Origin: CAZFQG01 sp964520785 | GTDB taxonomy: Bacteria; Planctomycetota; Planctomycetia; Pirellulales; Thermoguttaceae | Length of the DNA stretch: 46,161 bases | Direction of reading: 5' to 3' | NCBI GenBank assembly: GCA_964520785.1 | Contig: CAZFQG010000019.1 | Location: 1-46,161 of the forward strand | Part shown: positions 34,233 through 42,912 of the stretch, one piece after another | Position numbering within the stretch: position 1 is the first letter of the stretch | Layout: every line of letters begins with the position of its first letter | The notes under the pieces: generated by a model | The model's input: the letters and a program-made list of their open reading frames with translations, nothing else | What the model was told of the DNA's origin: nothing | Database searches by the model: none | Made by a program: the position numbers and the translations under genes

Positions 34233-35759
34233 TCAGTCGTGAAACTGGAATGAATACAGCTTCGCTTCGCGCATCGTAAACCGGAGCTTGACCGGCCGGC
34301 CCGCCAGTTCCTCCGTGTTCGCCTGGTCTTTCCAGATCACGGGCAACCGGACCGAGTTTCCCAGAAGCGGAACCGCATCGTCTCCGGAGAAGCCTTCGAT
34401 CGGCTCGCCAGTCGGATCCAGAAGTTCGACGCGGACGCTCCCTCCGGCACCGGTGTCGACGTTCAGTTCCAATCGCTTGCCCCGAAAGCGGACCGTCGGA
34501 GTAACAAACTCGCCCCCCTCATACGGGGCATCCACTGAGATGAAGCCGTCCAAACGCATCACGGCTCTGCTGATACCGGTTTGCACCCGGCCGCCGGGGG
34601 AGGCCGGGTCGAGAGCATCGTTGTGGTCCCGGTTGCTGCCGACGTAATAGATGTAAATCTCGTCCCCCATGCGGATCGGATTCGGCATCGCCCAGACCCA
34701 CCGGGAATCAAAACCGCCCGCCGGCCCCAGCCCCATGAACGGCTGCCGATTGTCTGCGCGTTCGAATGTCTTTCCATCGCGGCTGAGACACAACCGGACG
34801 TCGAAAGTGCTGGGGCCCAAATGACCTTCCCGCTGGGTCGGAAGGAAATGCCAGAAGGCCTGCGCGAGCATGACCACGCTCCCACCGGACTCCGGCAGCC
34901 TGAAAACGCTCGCCCCGTAGAAGTCGACCGGTGGTTGGCCCGCCGGCGTCCGGTAGGTGGCCAGGTCGATCTCGTCCGCCTCCAGGACGGTCGTTTCACC
35001 GGTCCAAACAAGCAGGTCCTCCGATTCCAGCCGCCGCACCGCGCGGTATTGAGCGTGCTTGTCACCCGGGGGACGAACCCAGCGCCGGGTGTACATCACG
35101 TACCGTTCGATGTCCGGATCCCAGTGGACGACCGTCTGCGTGTCCCAGCCGCCGGGACCAATCTTCAATTCGGCGAATTCCTTCCACCTGAGACCGTCCG
35201 GCGAACTATGCATCAGAAGCCGGCCGCTCGGATAGACCTTCGCCTGCGTCTTGTACCGGTGTTCGGGGGGCGCATTCGGATCGACCCAAACGGCGCACCC
35301 GCCGATTACCCCCGGCAGGACTACGTTATTGGCATTGGAGCCGTCGATCTGGTGAAGCCCCAGCTTCGGTTTCGTGAAGTGGATTCCATCGGCCGACTCC
35401 GCGTAACAGACGCGGCGCTGGTGATCATAAGGGCCGTCCCCCGTCGGCACGATTAGGTCGTACCAGACGCGAACCTTGCCGTCCTCTTGGAGAACGCTCG
35501 AATACACTCCGATCATGGCCTTTTCATGAGCCGTCTCCCAGGGTTCCTCCGGCGCGATGAGAATTTCACCCGCCCGCCGCGGCGGATTCGCGTTCCGGCG
35601 GACATTCCGGCTGGATTCGATCAGAGTCCGGTCAACGAAAACCTGCCTCCGGTTGCCGATGTCCCGAACGCCGCCCTCCCCGGCAACGCCCCCCGCGGCG
35701 AGAAAAAACGGGATACAGAAGACGAGACACCGGTCAAGCCTTGGTGGAATCGCGTTCAT
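34233..35759 (-). CDS. Secreted five-bladed-propeller glycosidase-like protein
   Basis: The ATG at 35759 (MNAIPPRLDR) has GGAGAG 10 bases upstream and gives 508 residues with a signal peptide (CLVFCIPFFLAAGGVAG). The body shows the blade pattern of GH32/GH43-like five-bladed propellers: RVWYDLIVPTGDGPYDHQRRVCYAESADGIHFTKPKLGL, then DPNAPPEHRYK, SSPDGLRWKEF, DTQTVVHWDPDIERYVMYTRRW, CLSRDGKTFERADN and IYIYYVGSNRDHND. A C-terminal beta-sandwich follows. The catalytic residues are not obvious, so hydrolase activity is unproven. It is a distant paralogue of the gene at 43339. It is divergent from the GntR gene, with 210 bases between them. Confidence 0.8.
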   Translation of the reverse strand: MNAIPPRLDRCLVFCIPFFLAAGGVAGEGGVRDIGNRRQVFVDRTLIESSRNVRRNANPPRRAGEILIAPEEPWETAHEKAMIGVYSSVLQEDGKVRVWYDLIVPTGDGPYDHQRRVCYAESADGIHFTKPKLGLHQIDGSNANNVVLPGVIGGCAVWVDPNAPPEHRYKTQAKVYPSGRLLMHSSPDGLRWKEFAELKIGPGGWDTQTVVHWDPDIERYVMYTRRWVRPPGDKHAQYRAVRRLESEDLLVWTGETTVLEADEIDLATYRTPAGQPPVDFYGASVFRLPESGGSVVMLAQAFWHFLPTQREGHLGPSTFDVRLCLSRDGKTFERADNRQPFMGLGPAGGFDSRWVWAMPNPIRMGDEIYIYYVGSNRDHNDALDPASPGGRVQTGISRAVMRLDGFISVDAPYEGGEFVTPTVRFRGKRLELNVDTGAGGSVRVELLDPTGEPIEGFSGDDAVPLLGNSVRLPVIWKDQANTEELAGRPVKLRFTMREAKLYSFQFHD

Positions 35760-35899
35760 TGGTCGTGTACTCTCCGCAAATGGATTGACTTCTGACAATT
35801 ACCGGTTCTATCCGACAAGTTCCTCCAGGAAAATAACACCAAAGAGGGGAACTCTACCACCACCTTTCTGATATTTGCTTGAATTTATTCGTTTCCCTA

Positions 35900-35927
35900 T
35901 TGCAATTCTCTCGCTTGTCGATATAGT
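35900..35927 (+). promoter_or_regulatory. Promoter of the gntR-ABC operon
   Basis: TTGCAA (35900-35905) and TATAGT (35922-35927) are 16 bases apart, 43 bases before the GntR start codon. TATA-GTGA-TATA overlaps the -10 region and could be part of an operator for the GntR protein. The stretch is clearly AT-rich compared with its surroundings. Confidence 0.55.
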
Positions 35928-35969
35928 GATATATAGAACTAGCACACTAAATCAATAGAGGGCCCGATC

Positions 35970-36431
35970 ATGTTTTTTCGAATCGACCCTTCCGGCGAAT
36001 TGCCCATCTACGAACAGATCGTTCGGCAGGTGAAATTCGCCGTCGCCACCGGCGGACTTGTGCCGGGGCAGCTTGTTCCCTCGGTCCGAGAACTGGCCAA
36101 ACAGGCCGCCATCAACCCGAATACGGCCATCCGAGCCTATCGGATCCTCCAGGACGAGGACGTTCTGTGCCGCCTGAGGGGGACGGGGCTCGCGGTCACG
36201 CAAAATGCGCCTCGGGCCTGCCGCGACCAGCGAACGGAGATGATCCGGCTCCGCCTTGCGCAGGTCCTCGACGAGGCGTTCCAGAGCGGCCTGAACCCGG
36301 ACTCCTTTTTGGAACTCGTCCGGCGAGAGCTTGCCGCTAGAGACGGGGCCGCCGCGCGCGTACCGCCGGAAGCGGTCGCGCATGGCGTGGGTGAAGTAAT
36401 CGAACCTCAAGACATCGTCGGGAGAGAATAG
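35970..36431 (+). CDS. GntR-family regulator, YtrA type
   Basis: A 153-residue protein with GAGGG upstream. Residues 9-72 are a GntR-type winged helix (YEQIVRQVKFAVATGGLVPGQLVPSVRELAKQAAINPNTAIRAYRILQDEDVL). The C-terminal part is a short helical region of about 50 residues (RLRLAQVLDEAFQSGLNPDSFLELVRRELAAR) as in the YtrA subfamily, which lacks a ligand-binding domain and usually represses an ABC operon next to it. That fits the two downstream ABC genes; the ATPase starts 2 bases after this stop. It probably represses its own promoter. Confidence 0.92.
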   Translation: MFFRIDPSGELPIYEQIVRQVKFAVATGGLVPGQLVPSVRELAKQAAINPNTAIRAYRILQDEDVLCRLRGTGLAVTQNAPRACRDQRTEMIRLRLAQVLDEAFQSGLNPDSFLELVRRELAARDGAAARVPPEAVAHGVGEVIEPQDIVGRE

Positions 36432-36433
36432 CC

Positions 36434-37342
36434 ATGATTATGCAAAACGATTCGGCGGCCATCCGCCTGGACGGCATTACCAAACGGTTCGGGCGCAACA
36501 CGGCGCTCGAGAACGTCTCGCTCGGCGTCCCGCCCGGGACCGTCTTCGCCCTGCTGGGGGAGAACGGAGCAGGGAAGACGACGGCGATCCGCATCCTCCT
36601 CGGATTGTGCGACCCCGACGAAGGAAAGGCGTCGATCCTCCAGTGGAACAGCCGGACCGACGGGGTCGCCATCCGGCGGAGTGTGGGATACGTTCCGGAG
36701 GAATCGGACCTGTACGACTGGATGCGCGTCCGGGAAATCGGCCGTTTCGCCGCCGGATTCCACGGCGAGGCGTTCTGGAAGGGCTATCAGACGCTCATTG
36801 ACGACTTCCGCGTTCCGCGGGATGGAAAGATCCGCTCGCTTTCCAAGGGAATGCGGGCGAAGGTCTCGCTGGCCCTGGCGCTGGCCCACGATCCGGAGGT
36901 CCTCATTCTGGACGAACCGACGTCGGGTCTGGACGCGATCGTCCGGCGGGAGTTCCTCGAGAGCATGGTCGATCGGGCGGCCGCCGGAAAGACGGTCTTC
37001 CTTTCCAGCCACCAGATCAACGAGGTCGAACGGGTGGCGGACTACGTCGGGATCATCAAGAAGAGCACCCTCCTGACCGTGGAGAAGCTCGACGATTTGA
37101 AGAAAGATACCCACTCGGTTACCCTCGCCCTCTCGGACGATACGTCCGATCCGCCGGCCCTGCCAGGTACGATCCTGGAATGCCGCGTACGAGGCCGCCA
37201 ACTGACGGGAATCGTGCGCGGCGTGGACGAAAAGTCGCTGTTGGCCCTTAAGGAGCACCCCGTCTGCGAGCACGTCGAACTCCACAAACCGAATCTGGAG
37301 GAGATATTCGTGGCGTATATGGGGACGCCGGAGGCCGGCTGA
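36434..37342 (+). CDS. ABC transporter ATPase
   Basis: A 302-residue cytoplasmic ATPase, starting 2 bases after the GntR stop with GGGAGAG upstream. Walker A GENGAGKTT, the signature LSKGMRAKVSLALAL, Walker B VLILDEPTSGLD and the H-loop SSHQ are all present. LSKGM replaces LSGGQ, common in this export-type family. The C-terminal 80 residues form an accessory domain. It works with the permease encoded 128 bases downstream. What it exports is not known; YtrA-type systems in other bacteria respond to cell-wall-active compounds. Confidence 0.93.
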   Translation: MIMQNDSAAIRLDGITKRFGRNTALENVSLGVPPGTVFALLGENGAGKTTAIRILLGLCDPDEGKASILQWNSRTDGVAIRRSVGYVPEESDLYDWMRVREIGRFAAGFHGEAFWKGYQTLIDDFRVPRDGKIRSLSKGMRAKVSLALALAHDPEVLILDEPTSGLDAIVRREFLESMVDRAAAGKTVFLSSHQINEVERVADYVGIIKKSTLLTVEKLDDLKKDTHSVTLALSDDTSDPPALPGTILECRVRGRQLTGIVRGVDEKSLLALKEHPVCEHVELHKPNLEEIFVAYMGTPEAG

Positions 37343-37357
37343 ATCACGAACAACAAC

Positions 37358-37433
37358 GCCCCGAAGGGGCCCAACATGTCAGGGCAACGCCCTGGGTATA
37401 AAGACCGATAATCCAAGAAAGCCCTGAAAGGGC
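37358..37433. repeat. Three small GC hairpins between ABC genes
   Basis: GCCCC-GAA-GGGGC (37358-37370), CAGGGC-AAC-GCCCTG (37380-37394) and GCCCT-GAA-AGGGC (37421-37433) sit in the 128-base gap between the ATPase and the permease. They share the CCC-trinucleotide-GGG design of dispersed hairpin repeats found between genes in planctomycete and related genomes. In mRNA they may affect stability or the ratio of the two proteins. They are not followed by T-runs. Confidence 0.65.
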
Positions 37434-37470
37434 ATCACAATAGAAGGCAATTAACACGGAGACTCAGGCC

Positions 37471-40239
37471 ATGCGATTCTCCCCGACATATAGCATCCTA
37501 CGCAAAGAACTCCGGGCCCTCGGCGGTCTGTGGATCGCGATGATCATGCTCTGCGCGGTCGTCCAGATGTCCCTGCTGATGGTCTCGGAATTCCAGGTCA
37601 CGCGCATCCACGACCTGACCGCCGCCCTCTTCGGCGCGTCGCTGATTCTCGCCGCCGCCTATGCCGCCGGCAGCACCGGCGTCCTCTTCGCGATGGAACA
37701 CGAGGCGGGGACGTTCGGCCTTTTGCGGCGTCTGCCCATCTCGCCGCGGCGGATATTCTTTTCCAAGCTCCTTTGGCCGGCGTTGAGCGTGATCGCGTTC
37801 TGGGCGGTCGCCTGGCCGATCTCGCGATGCTTCACGACGACGTTTCCGAGCGTGTCGGAAACGGGCACACTGTGGGCACTGTGGGGCGTCGGTGCCGTGG
37901 AGACGTTTGCATGGGGAACGTTCTTCTCGTTACGGTCCAGACGGCCGCTAGTCGCGGCGTTCCTCGGGCTGGCGGTGACCGGGTTGGGGGCGTACGTCTC
38001 GACCGTCGTGTTCATTAACCTCTTTGGGAACCCGTCCGGCACCGTCGGCGGCGCCTACACGGTCGCTTGGCCCGCACGACTTTTGGTCGCGTGTGTCGTC
38101 CTCGGGATGGATGTCGTATTGGGGCTTCGATGGTTCGACCTGAGTAAGGGGCTCCAGACTGAATCGGACGGGGGTGTCGGGACCGGCATTCCCGCCGCCT
38201 GGGGCGAGCGGTGGCAGGCGGGCCTGTTTGGAAAGAAATGGACGTTCTTCTCCCTCGTCTGGCAGCACTGGCGACAATCGCGGGGGCTGGTCGGGTGTTT
38301 GGCGTTGGGGTTCGTGCCGTTGGCGGTATACGCCTTTACGTCGACGTACGGTTCGGATCCGGAATTCTGGACCAATATCGTGACGTTGATTGCGATTGCC
38401 ACCTTCCCCATCGGGGCCTCGCTGCTCTTCATGCCGGACCAGCGCCGCCGGAGCTACCGGTTTCTGGCCCACCACGGGGCCTCGCCTTCGACGGTCTGGT
38501 GGAGCCGGCAAACCCTGGGGGCCATCCTCGCGACGGTCGGCACCGTGGCGTTCTTTGCCCTGCTGTTCACGCTCGTTCAGTTCGAACATCAAAGAAACAC
38601 GCGGGGACTTATCGAGGCCCGAGAGGCGCCGTTGGTTCTCGGCGTCATTCTGATTTCCTATGCCGCCGGACAGTTCGTATCGCTGGTCTTTCGCAGCCCG
38701 ATCATCGCGGGTGTCGTCGGGTGCACCGTGACCTGCATGCTCCTGGTTTGGATGGTCGTTACGCACGTCTATTTGGTTCCACCGGAAGAAATGTTCGAGG
38801 GTTCGCGATTCGAGGCCCAAGTCAGCGTGCTTTTTCAATCGGTCGGGGCGTTCGTGCTCGTCGTCCTGCCGATCCTCATCGCCCTGCTCCTCGCCTCGCG
38901 CTTCCACGTCAAGGACTGGCTCAGCGACCACGTCTCGCGCCGCTCCCACCTCCGCTGGGCGGGCATCCTCGGCGTGTCGTTCATTATCGTCTACGCCTGC
39001 CTGCCGATCATGCGGTTCGCGAACGCGCCGGCGTATACCGATCCGGGGTTTTCGGTGGTGGAGTTTGAAACGGCCCGGAATGATCCGCGCATGCACAAGG
39101 CGCAAGAGCTGGCGGAAGAACTGGCACTCCGTCTGACCCAGAAGAACCCCCACTACGACGACGCGTTCGTGGAAGAATTCATCGAATTCGGGAAGGGAGG
39201 CCGTCTCCCGGCGACCCTCACCTGGCCCGACGACCATAAACTCTACGCGGAAATGGCCCGGTTCTACGACGCGCTCTGGGAAGCGGACCGTCGCCTCGAA
39301 GCGATCGCGTTCCTTCGAACGTGGCATACTCTCTGGACGTACTCTCGACATTCGCCCGAATACATCGAGAACGCGGTCTTCGCACGACTATATTCCATTG
39401 CGCATCAAGACGACCTTGGCAAGGAGGAACTCGAAGCGGCGATCGAACTGGTGCAATCGCTCACGCCCGATTCCATCAATCGGACCGACGCACCGAAACG
39501 CGACTACGTGCATCTGCGGAAGACGCTCGGCGTTCCCGATAAGGAGATCCCATGTCCACGGTGGCCGCGTGAACTGGTTCTCATTCTGGCGCCTTGGGAG
39601 GAATCGGTCTACCTCCGTTTTCTGAACGCACGCTCGCGTACTGCTTTGGAGGAACGACGCCAGTACGAAAAGGAAGGCGGGGAACTGGATTCCGCACGCG
39701 GTCCCGTGTTCGATCAATTCTACGATCGCCGCTGGTACTGGGATGCCGCCGCTGAATATGCGACCTTCGGAACGAACTTCTTCGGGAGGGATGATCTCTG
39801 GAGTGTCTTCTTTCACGGGGACACGGAACGAACCCGACGGGCAGTCCTGATACTCCTCGTCTTGCGACGCTGGCAACTGGAGCACGACGGACGGCTGCCG
39901 GAATCGCTTGACGCCGTGATTTGCGAAGCGCTTCCCGTCATTCCGCTCGATCCCTGGTCGGGACAGAACAACGAGCCGCCGAAGACGTTCACGTTGAATC
40001 GGAATGGACGCCCGTTTGCGTTTGAGGTCCGTCAAAACGGCGTCGACGTCGACGTGATTCCCGCCCACACCCCCTATCTGACACCCGATGACGACGCGCT
40101 GGACCAGTTCGCCGCGGAGAAAGAAGACCGGTCCAAAGACGCCGGTTCTCCGGTAAAGACGGGTTGGTCGTTTTACGCCTGGCCCGTCTGGACGCCGGAG
40201 GAAAAGCGTAAGACGGAGACTCCGAAGGAGGACGAGTAG
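37471..40239 (+). CDS. ABC permease with large soluble tail
   Basis: A 922-residue protein. Residues 1-510 contain two sets of membrane helices (first near 17-250, second near 270-515), as in a fused ABC-2-type export permease, with motifs such as RKELRALGGLW and FAMEHEAGTFGLLRRLPISPRRIFFSK. From about residue 515 the protein is soluble, with charged helices (KAQELAEELALRLTQKNPHYDD, AMRFYDALWEADRRLEAIAFLRTW) and a final block RRWQLEHDGRLPESLDAVICEALPVIPLDPWSG. That last block matches a motif seen at the C-terminus of other planctomycete membrane proteins. The tail is about 400 residues and of unknown role. It is the third gene of the gntR operon. Confidence 0.87.
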   Translation: MRFSPTYSILRKELRALGGLWIAMIMLCAVVQMSLLMVSEFQVTRIHDLTAALFGASLILAAAYAAGSTGVLFAMEHEAGTFGLLRRLPISPRRIFFSKLLWPALSVIAFWAVAWPISRCFTTTFPSVSETGTLWALWGVGAVETFAWGTFFSLRSRRPLVAAFLGLAVTGLGAYVSTVVFINLFGNPSGTVGGAYTVAWPARLLVACVVLGMDVVLGLRWFDLSKGLQTESDGGVGTGIPAAWGERWQAGLFGKKWTFFSLVWQHWRQSRGLVGCLALGFVPLAVYAFTSTYGSDPEFWTNIVTLIAIATFPIGASLLFMPDQRRRSYRFLAHHGASPSTVWWSRQTLGAILATVGTVAFFALLFTLVQFEHQRNTRGLIEAREAPLVLGVILISYAAGQFVSLVFRSPIIAGVVGCTVTCMLLVWMVVTHVYLVPPEEMFEGSRFEAQVSVLFQSVGAFVLVVLPILIALLLASRFHVKDWLSDHVSRRSHLRWAGILGVSFIIVYACLPIMRFANAPAYTDPGFSVVEFETARNDPRMHKAQELAEELALRLTQKNPHYDDAFVEEFIEFGKGGRLPATLTWPDDHKLYAEMARFYDALWEADRRLEAIAFLRTWHTLWTYSRHSPEYIENAVFARLYSIAHQDDLGKEELEAAIELVQSLTPDSINRTDAPKRDYVHLRKTLGVPDKEIPCPRWPRELVLILAPWEESVYLRFLNARSRTALEERRQYEKEGGELDSARGPVFDQFYDRRWYWDAAAEYATFGTNFFGRDDLWSVFFHGDTERTRRAVLILLVLRRWQLEHDGRLPESLDAVICEALPVIPLDPWSGQNNEPPKTFTLNRNGRPFAFEVRQNGVDVDVIPAHTPYLTPDDDALDQFAAEKEDRSKDAGSPVKTGWSFYAWPVWTPEEKRKTETPKEDE

Positions 40240-40778
40240 GCGTCATCCGTCGCGCCGGCGGGGTTTTCCGTGCGGATTATGCCGATCTGGAATCAGCGGA
40301 GACACGCAATGGATTTGGCGAGAGGCCGGCGATGGGACGATCCCTACGGAAGAGACACTCGGTTGCGGACCACGATCAGCACGCTCATCCCGGGGCCGAC
40401 CACGTTCATCATCCGGTCGCGGCTTGGTGCCGTTGCCCTGGCCACTTGGCGACGAAGATACGCGCAATCGGTCGGTGCTTCGTTCTCAGTAAAAACGCCC
40501 GCGCCCTTGCGACGCGGTTTTTGCGTTTCTGATCGCGATCGGCGCGAGTGGGATTTCTTCCCACTCTCCAGTATGTAATCGGACCGACACCGCAAGAAGA
40601 GTGACGGTCTTCGGCCCCCCCGCAGTGGTGAACCCAATCACCATTATTGCGGGTACTGTGCCGGGACGCGGCGCGAACGGTGCCGGCCCGGAGAAATAGA
40701 CGTGGCGGCTTCGGAGAATTTCGGAGAATACCGTCCGATTTCCGGGGCGATCCCGGTCGGAATTCTTGGGAACGGGTA
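40240..40778. other. Gap before lexA, no supported gene
   Basis: Short frames are present on both strands, and a long minus-strand frame extends into lexA, but none has a ribosome site or domain. I see GC hairpins only. The lexA promoter and palindrome follow. Confidence 0.5.
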
Positions 40779-40808
40779 TTGACGATGAACACATGTATAA
40801 TGTACAAT
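40779..40808 (+). promoter_or_regulatory. lexA promoter
   Basis: TTGACG (40779-40784) and TACAAT (40803-40808) are 18 bases apart, 47 bases before the lexA ATG. A second possible -10 TATAAT lies at 40796-40801 but has poor spacing. Confidence 0.55.
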
Positions 40809-40815
40809 TGTTCAT
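40785..40815. promoter_or_regulatory. Candidate LexA operator palindrome
   Basis: ATGAACACATGTA (40785-40797) and TACAATTGTTCAT (40803-40815) are inverted repeats with 11 of 13 positions matching around a 5-base spacer. The GAAC and GTTC half-sites resemble LexA half-sites, though their spacing is longer than in the classic GAAC-N4-GTTC box. It covers the -10 region of the lexA promoter, so self-repression is likely. Confidence 0.6.
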
Positions 40816-40855
40816 ATCCCTGGTGAGCCGCCTTTCCGTTTTGGAGTTTTCCCCT

Positions 40856-41464
40856 ATGTCCAATCAACCTGAATTGACCGCCCGGCAAGAGGAAGTTCTG
40901 GAGTTTATCCGTACACGGGCAGCCACGCAGGGCTTCGCGCCGACGGTCCGTGAAATCGGCGTCCACTTCAAGATTGCCTCCCCGAATGGGGTGGTCTCCC
41001 ACCTGAGGGCCCTGGAAAAGAAGGGCTATATCGAGCGCGAGCCGAACCGGTCGCGGACGATCCGCCTGACCGCGGAGGCGGAGAACCGCCGGGGGTTTCC
41101 GATGGTCGGTCGTATCGCGGCCGGTGTCCTGCACGAAGCCGTGGAGCAAGATGAACGGGTTGACCTGCTCGAAATGTTTGACAGCCGCGACTCTGCCCTG
41201 TTCGTTCTCGAAGTATCGGGTGATTCCATGATCGACGACCACATCGCCGATGGGGATTTCGTAATCGTCCGTCGCCAATCGACCGCCGCGCGCGGGCAAA
41301 TCGTCGTCGCCCTTACCGATGAAAACGAGGCCACCCTGAAAAGGTGGTACAGGGAAAAGGACCACATCCGGCTTGTCCCCTCCAACTCGCGCATGAAGCC
41401 GATTAAGGTGAAAAACGCCCGGATTCTCGGCGTCGTGGAGGGTGTCGTCCGCAAGGTGCGGTAG
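40856..41464 (+). CDS. lexA: LexA repressor
   Basis: A 202-residue protein from the ATG at 40856 (MSNQPELTARQEEVL), with GGAG upstream; the frame is open from 40766 but that includes the promoter. Residues 1-65 form the LexA winged helix (FAPTVREIGVHFKIASPNGVVSHLRALEKKGYI). The self-cleavage site is Ala89-Gly90 in GRIAAGV. The catalytic pair is Ser124 (VSGDSM) and Lys162 (EATLKRW). It represses SOS genes until RecA filaments trigger cleavage. No other SOS gene is adjacent. The palindrome over its promoter suggests it controls itself. Confidence 0.96.
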   Translation: MSNQPELTARQEEVLEFIRTRAATQGFAPTVREIGVHFKIASPNGVVSHLRALEKKGYIEREPNRSRTIRLTAEAENRRGFPMVGRIAAGVLHEAVEQDERVDLLEMFDSRDSALFVLEVSGDSMIDDHIADGDFVIVRRQSTAARGQIVVALTDENEATLKRWYREKDHIRLVPSNSRMKPIKVKNARILGVVEGVVRKVR

Positions 41465-41514
41465 CACTCTTCGTCTCGCTCCGGCCGGTCCGCCGCAAGC
41501 CGGTCTTCCCGATC

Positions 41515-42912
41515 CTACTTGAAGGCTTCGCGCATGGTTTGCCATTTCTTGCGCATCCGCGCCAAAACGGATGTATGTTTCTCATCGTGCGCCAGGTTCA
41601 TTGCTTCTTCCGGATCGTTTTCCAGGTCGTAAAGCTCTTCATACACCGGCTCTTGATCAATGTACCGCAGATACTTCCAACGCGGTGTTCGCACCCCTTC
41701 ACTCATCGGGATTTTGGGATGCTCGAAGAGATGCTCGTAGAAAAACTCGGTCCGCCAGTCATTGACGCGACGCGATTCGATCAGCGGTAGAAGCGAACGT
41801 CCCTGCATTCGGTCGGGCGCGCCGACGTCCGCCAGTTCCAAGAGCGTAGGCGCGATGTCGATACTCAGGACCGTCTCCTCCCGACGAGTCCCTCGGAGGT
41901 TTCGCGGAAGCCGAGGATCGTAAACGACGAGAGGGACGCGGATGGAATACTCATGGCCGTACCACTTGCCCGCGAACCCCCGCTCTCCCAGATAGAATCC
42001 ATTATCCCCCGTGAAGATGACGACGGTATTTCGCGCTAAGCCCTTCTGTTCGAGCCTTTCGAGAATGCGGCCCACCACGACGTCCACCCCGGAAATGAGC
42101 CGGTAGTAGTTCTTCACCATTTCCTGGTACATTTTCGGCGTGGCGAACCGTCTTTCCCAGCGGACACGGTTCTCGGAAGCGCGAAGGAACTGAGGAAGCG
42201 AGGCAAAAAACGCCGGCTCGCTCAACTGGGGAGGCGCAATGGTAACGTCCCTGTAAAGAGGCGCGAGGTCCGGATCGGAGATGAACTGTCTGGGGTCGTT
42301 GTCCTGCACGTGGGGTGCCTTGAAACTGACCGAAAGGGAAAACGGCTGATCCGCCGGAACACCGTCGAGAAACTCCAGCGCCTGGTCGCCCATCAGTCGT
42401 GTCAAATGAATCGGCTTTCCATCGATCTCGTGCTCGTAGTGGCTTTGTCCGGGAAATCCTTTGTCGTAGTCGAAAAGCCCCCGCGGTGGTTGGCCGACGC
42501 CCCACTTGCCGATGAACCCCTGGTAGTACCCCGCCGCTTTCAGGCGGCCGGGGTAGGTTTGTTCCAACTCCCGCGGCGTGAAGCTCGTGCTGAATTTCCA
42601 GACTCCGTGACGCCGCGCATACTGCCCCGTGAAAATGCACGCGCGGTTCGTCATGCAGATGGACGTGGTGACGAAGCAATTGTTGAACGTCACCCCCTCT
42701 CGCGACAGCCGGTCGATATTGGGCGTCTCGATAATGGGATTTCCCATGCATCCGAGCGTGTCCCATCGCTGGTCATCGGTGAGAAGAAAGAGGAGGTTGG
42801 GTCCGCCGCTCCGCGAATCATCGGCGGTGCATATCCGCTCGATGAACCCGGCGGCGAGAAACCAAGCAAGGACGAAACGAAAGATAATCGCGCGAAGGGC
42901 TGGAGGCAACAT
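41515..42912 (-). CDS. Secreted sulfatase with CMTNR active-site motif
   Basis: The ATG at 42912 has AGGAG 7 bases upstream, giving 465 residues with a signal peptide. It is a type I sulfatase: NLLFLLTDDQRWDTLGCMG holds the metal Asp pair, IFTGDNGFYLGERG the second metal site, and GKWYGHEYSIRVPLVVYDP the typical C-terminal motif. The formylglycine site is Cys86 in SICMTNRACIFTGQYARRHG; the usual CxPSR is CMTNR here, with Cys and Arg kept and Pro-Ser replaced. Many planctomycete sulfatases vary this motif, so activity is likely but depends on a maturase that accepts it. It likely removes sulfate from polysaccharide outside the cytoplasm. Confidence 0.93.
   Translation of the reverse strand: MLPPALRAIIFRFVLAWFLAAGFIERICTADDSRSGGPNLLFLLTDDQRWDTLGCMGNPIIETPNIDRLSREGVTFNNCFVTTSICMTNRACIFTGQYARRHGVWKFSTSFTPRELEQTYPGRLKAAGYYQGFIGKWGVGQPPRGLFDYDKGFPGQSHYEHEIDGKPIHLTRLMGDQALEFLDGVPADQPFSLSVSFKAPHVQDNDPRQFISDPDLAPLYRDVTIAPPQLSEPAFFASLPQFLRASENRVRWERRFATPKMYQEMVKNYYRLISGVDVVVGRILERLEQKGLARNTVVIFTGDNGFYLGERGFAGKWYGHEYSIRVPLVVYDPRLPRNLRGTRREETVLSIDIAPTLLELADVGAPDRMQGRSLLPLIESRRVNDWRTEFFYEHLFEHPKIPMSEGVRTPRWKYLRYIDQEPVYEELYDLENDPEEAMNLAHDEKHTSVLARMRKKWQTMREAFK

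Noticed and set aside
37948..39351. 467-codon minus-strand frame
   Set aside because: It is antisense to the ABC permease, with low-complexity Arg/Glu content and no domain.
40409..41545. 378-codon minus-strand frame across lexA
   Set aside because: It overlaps lexA and its promoter entirely and has no recognisable domain.
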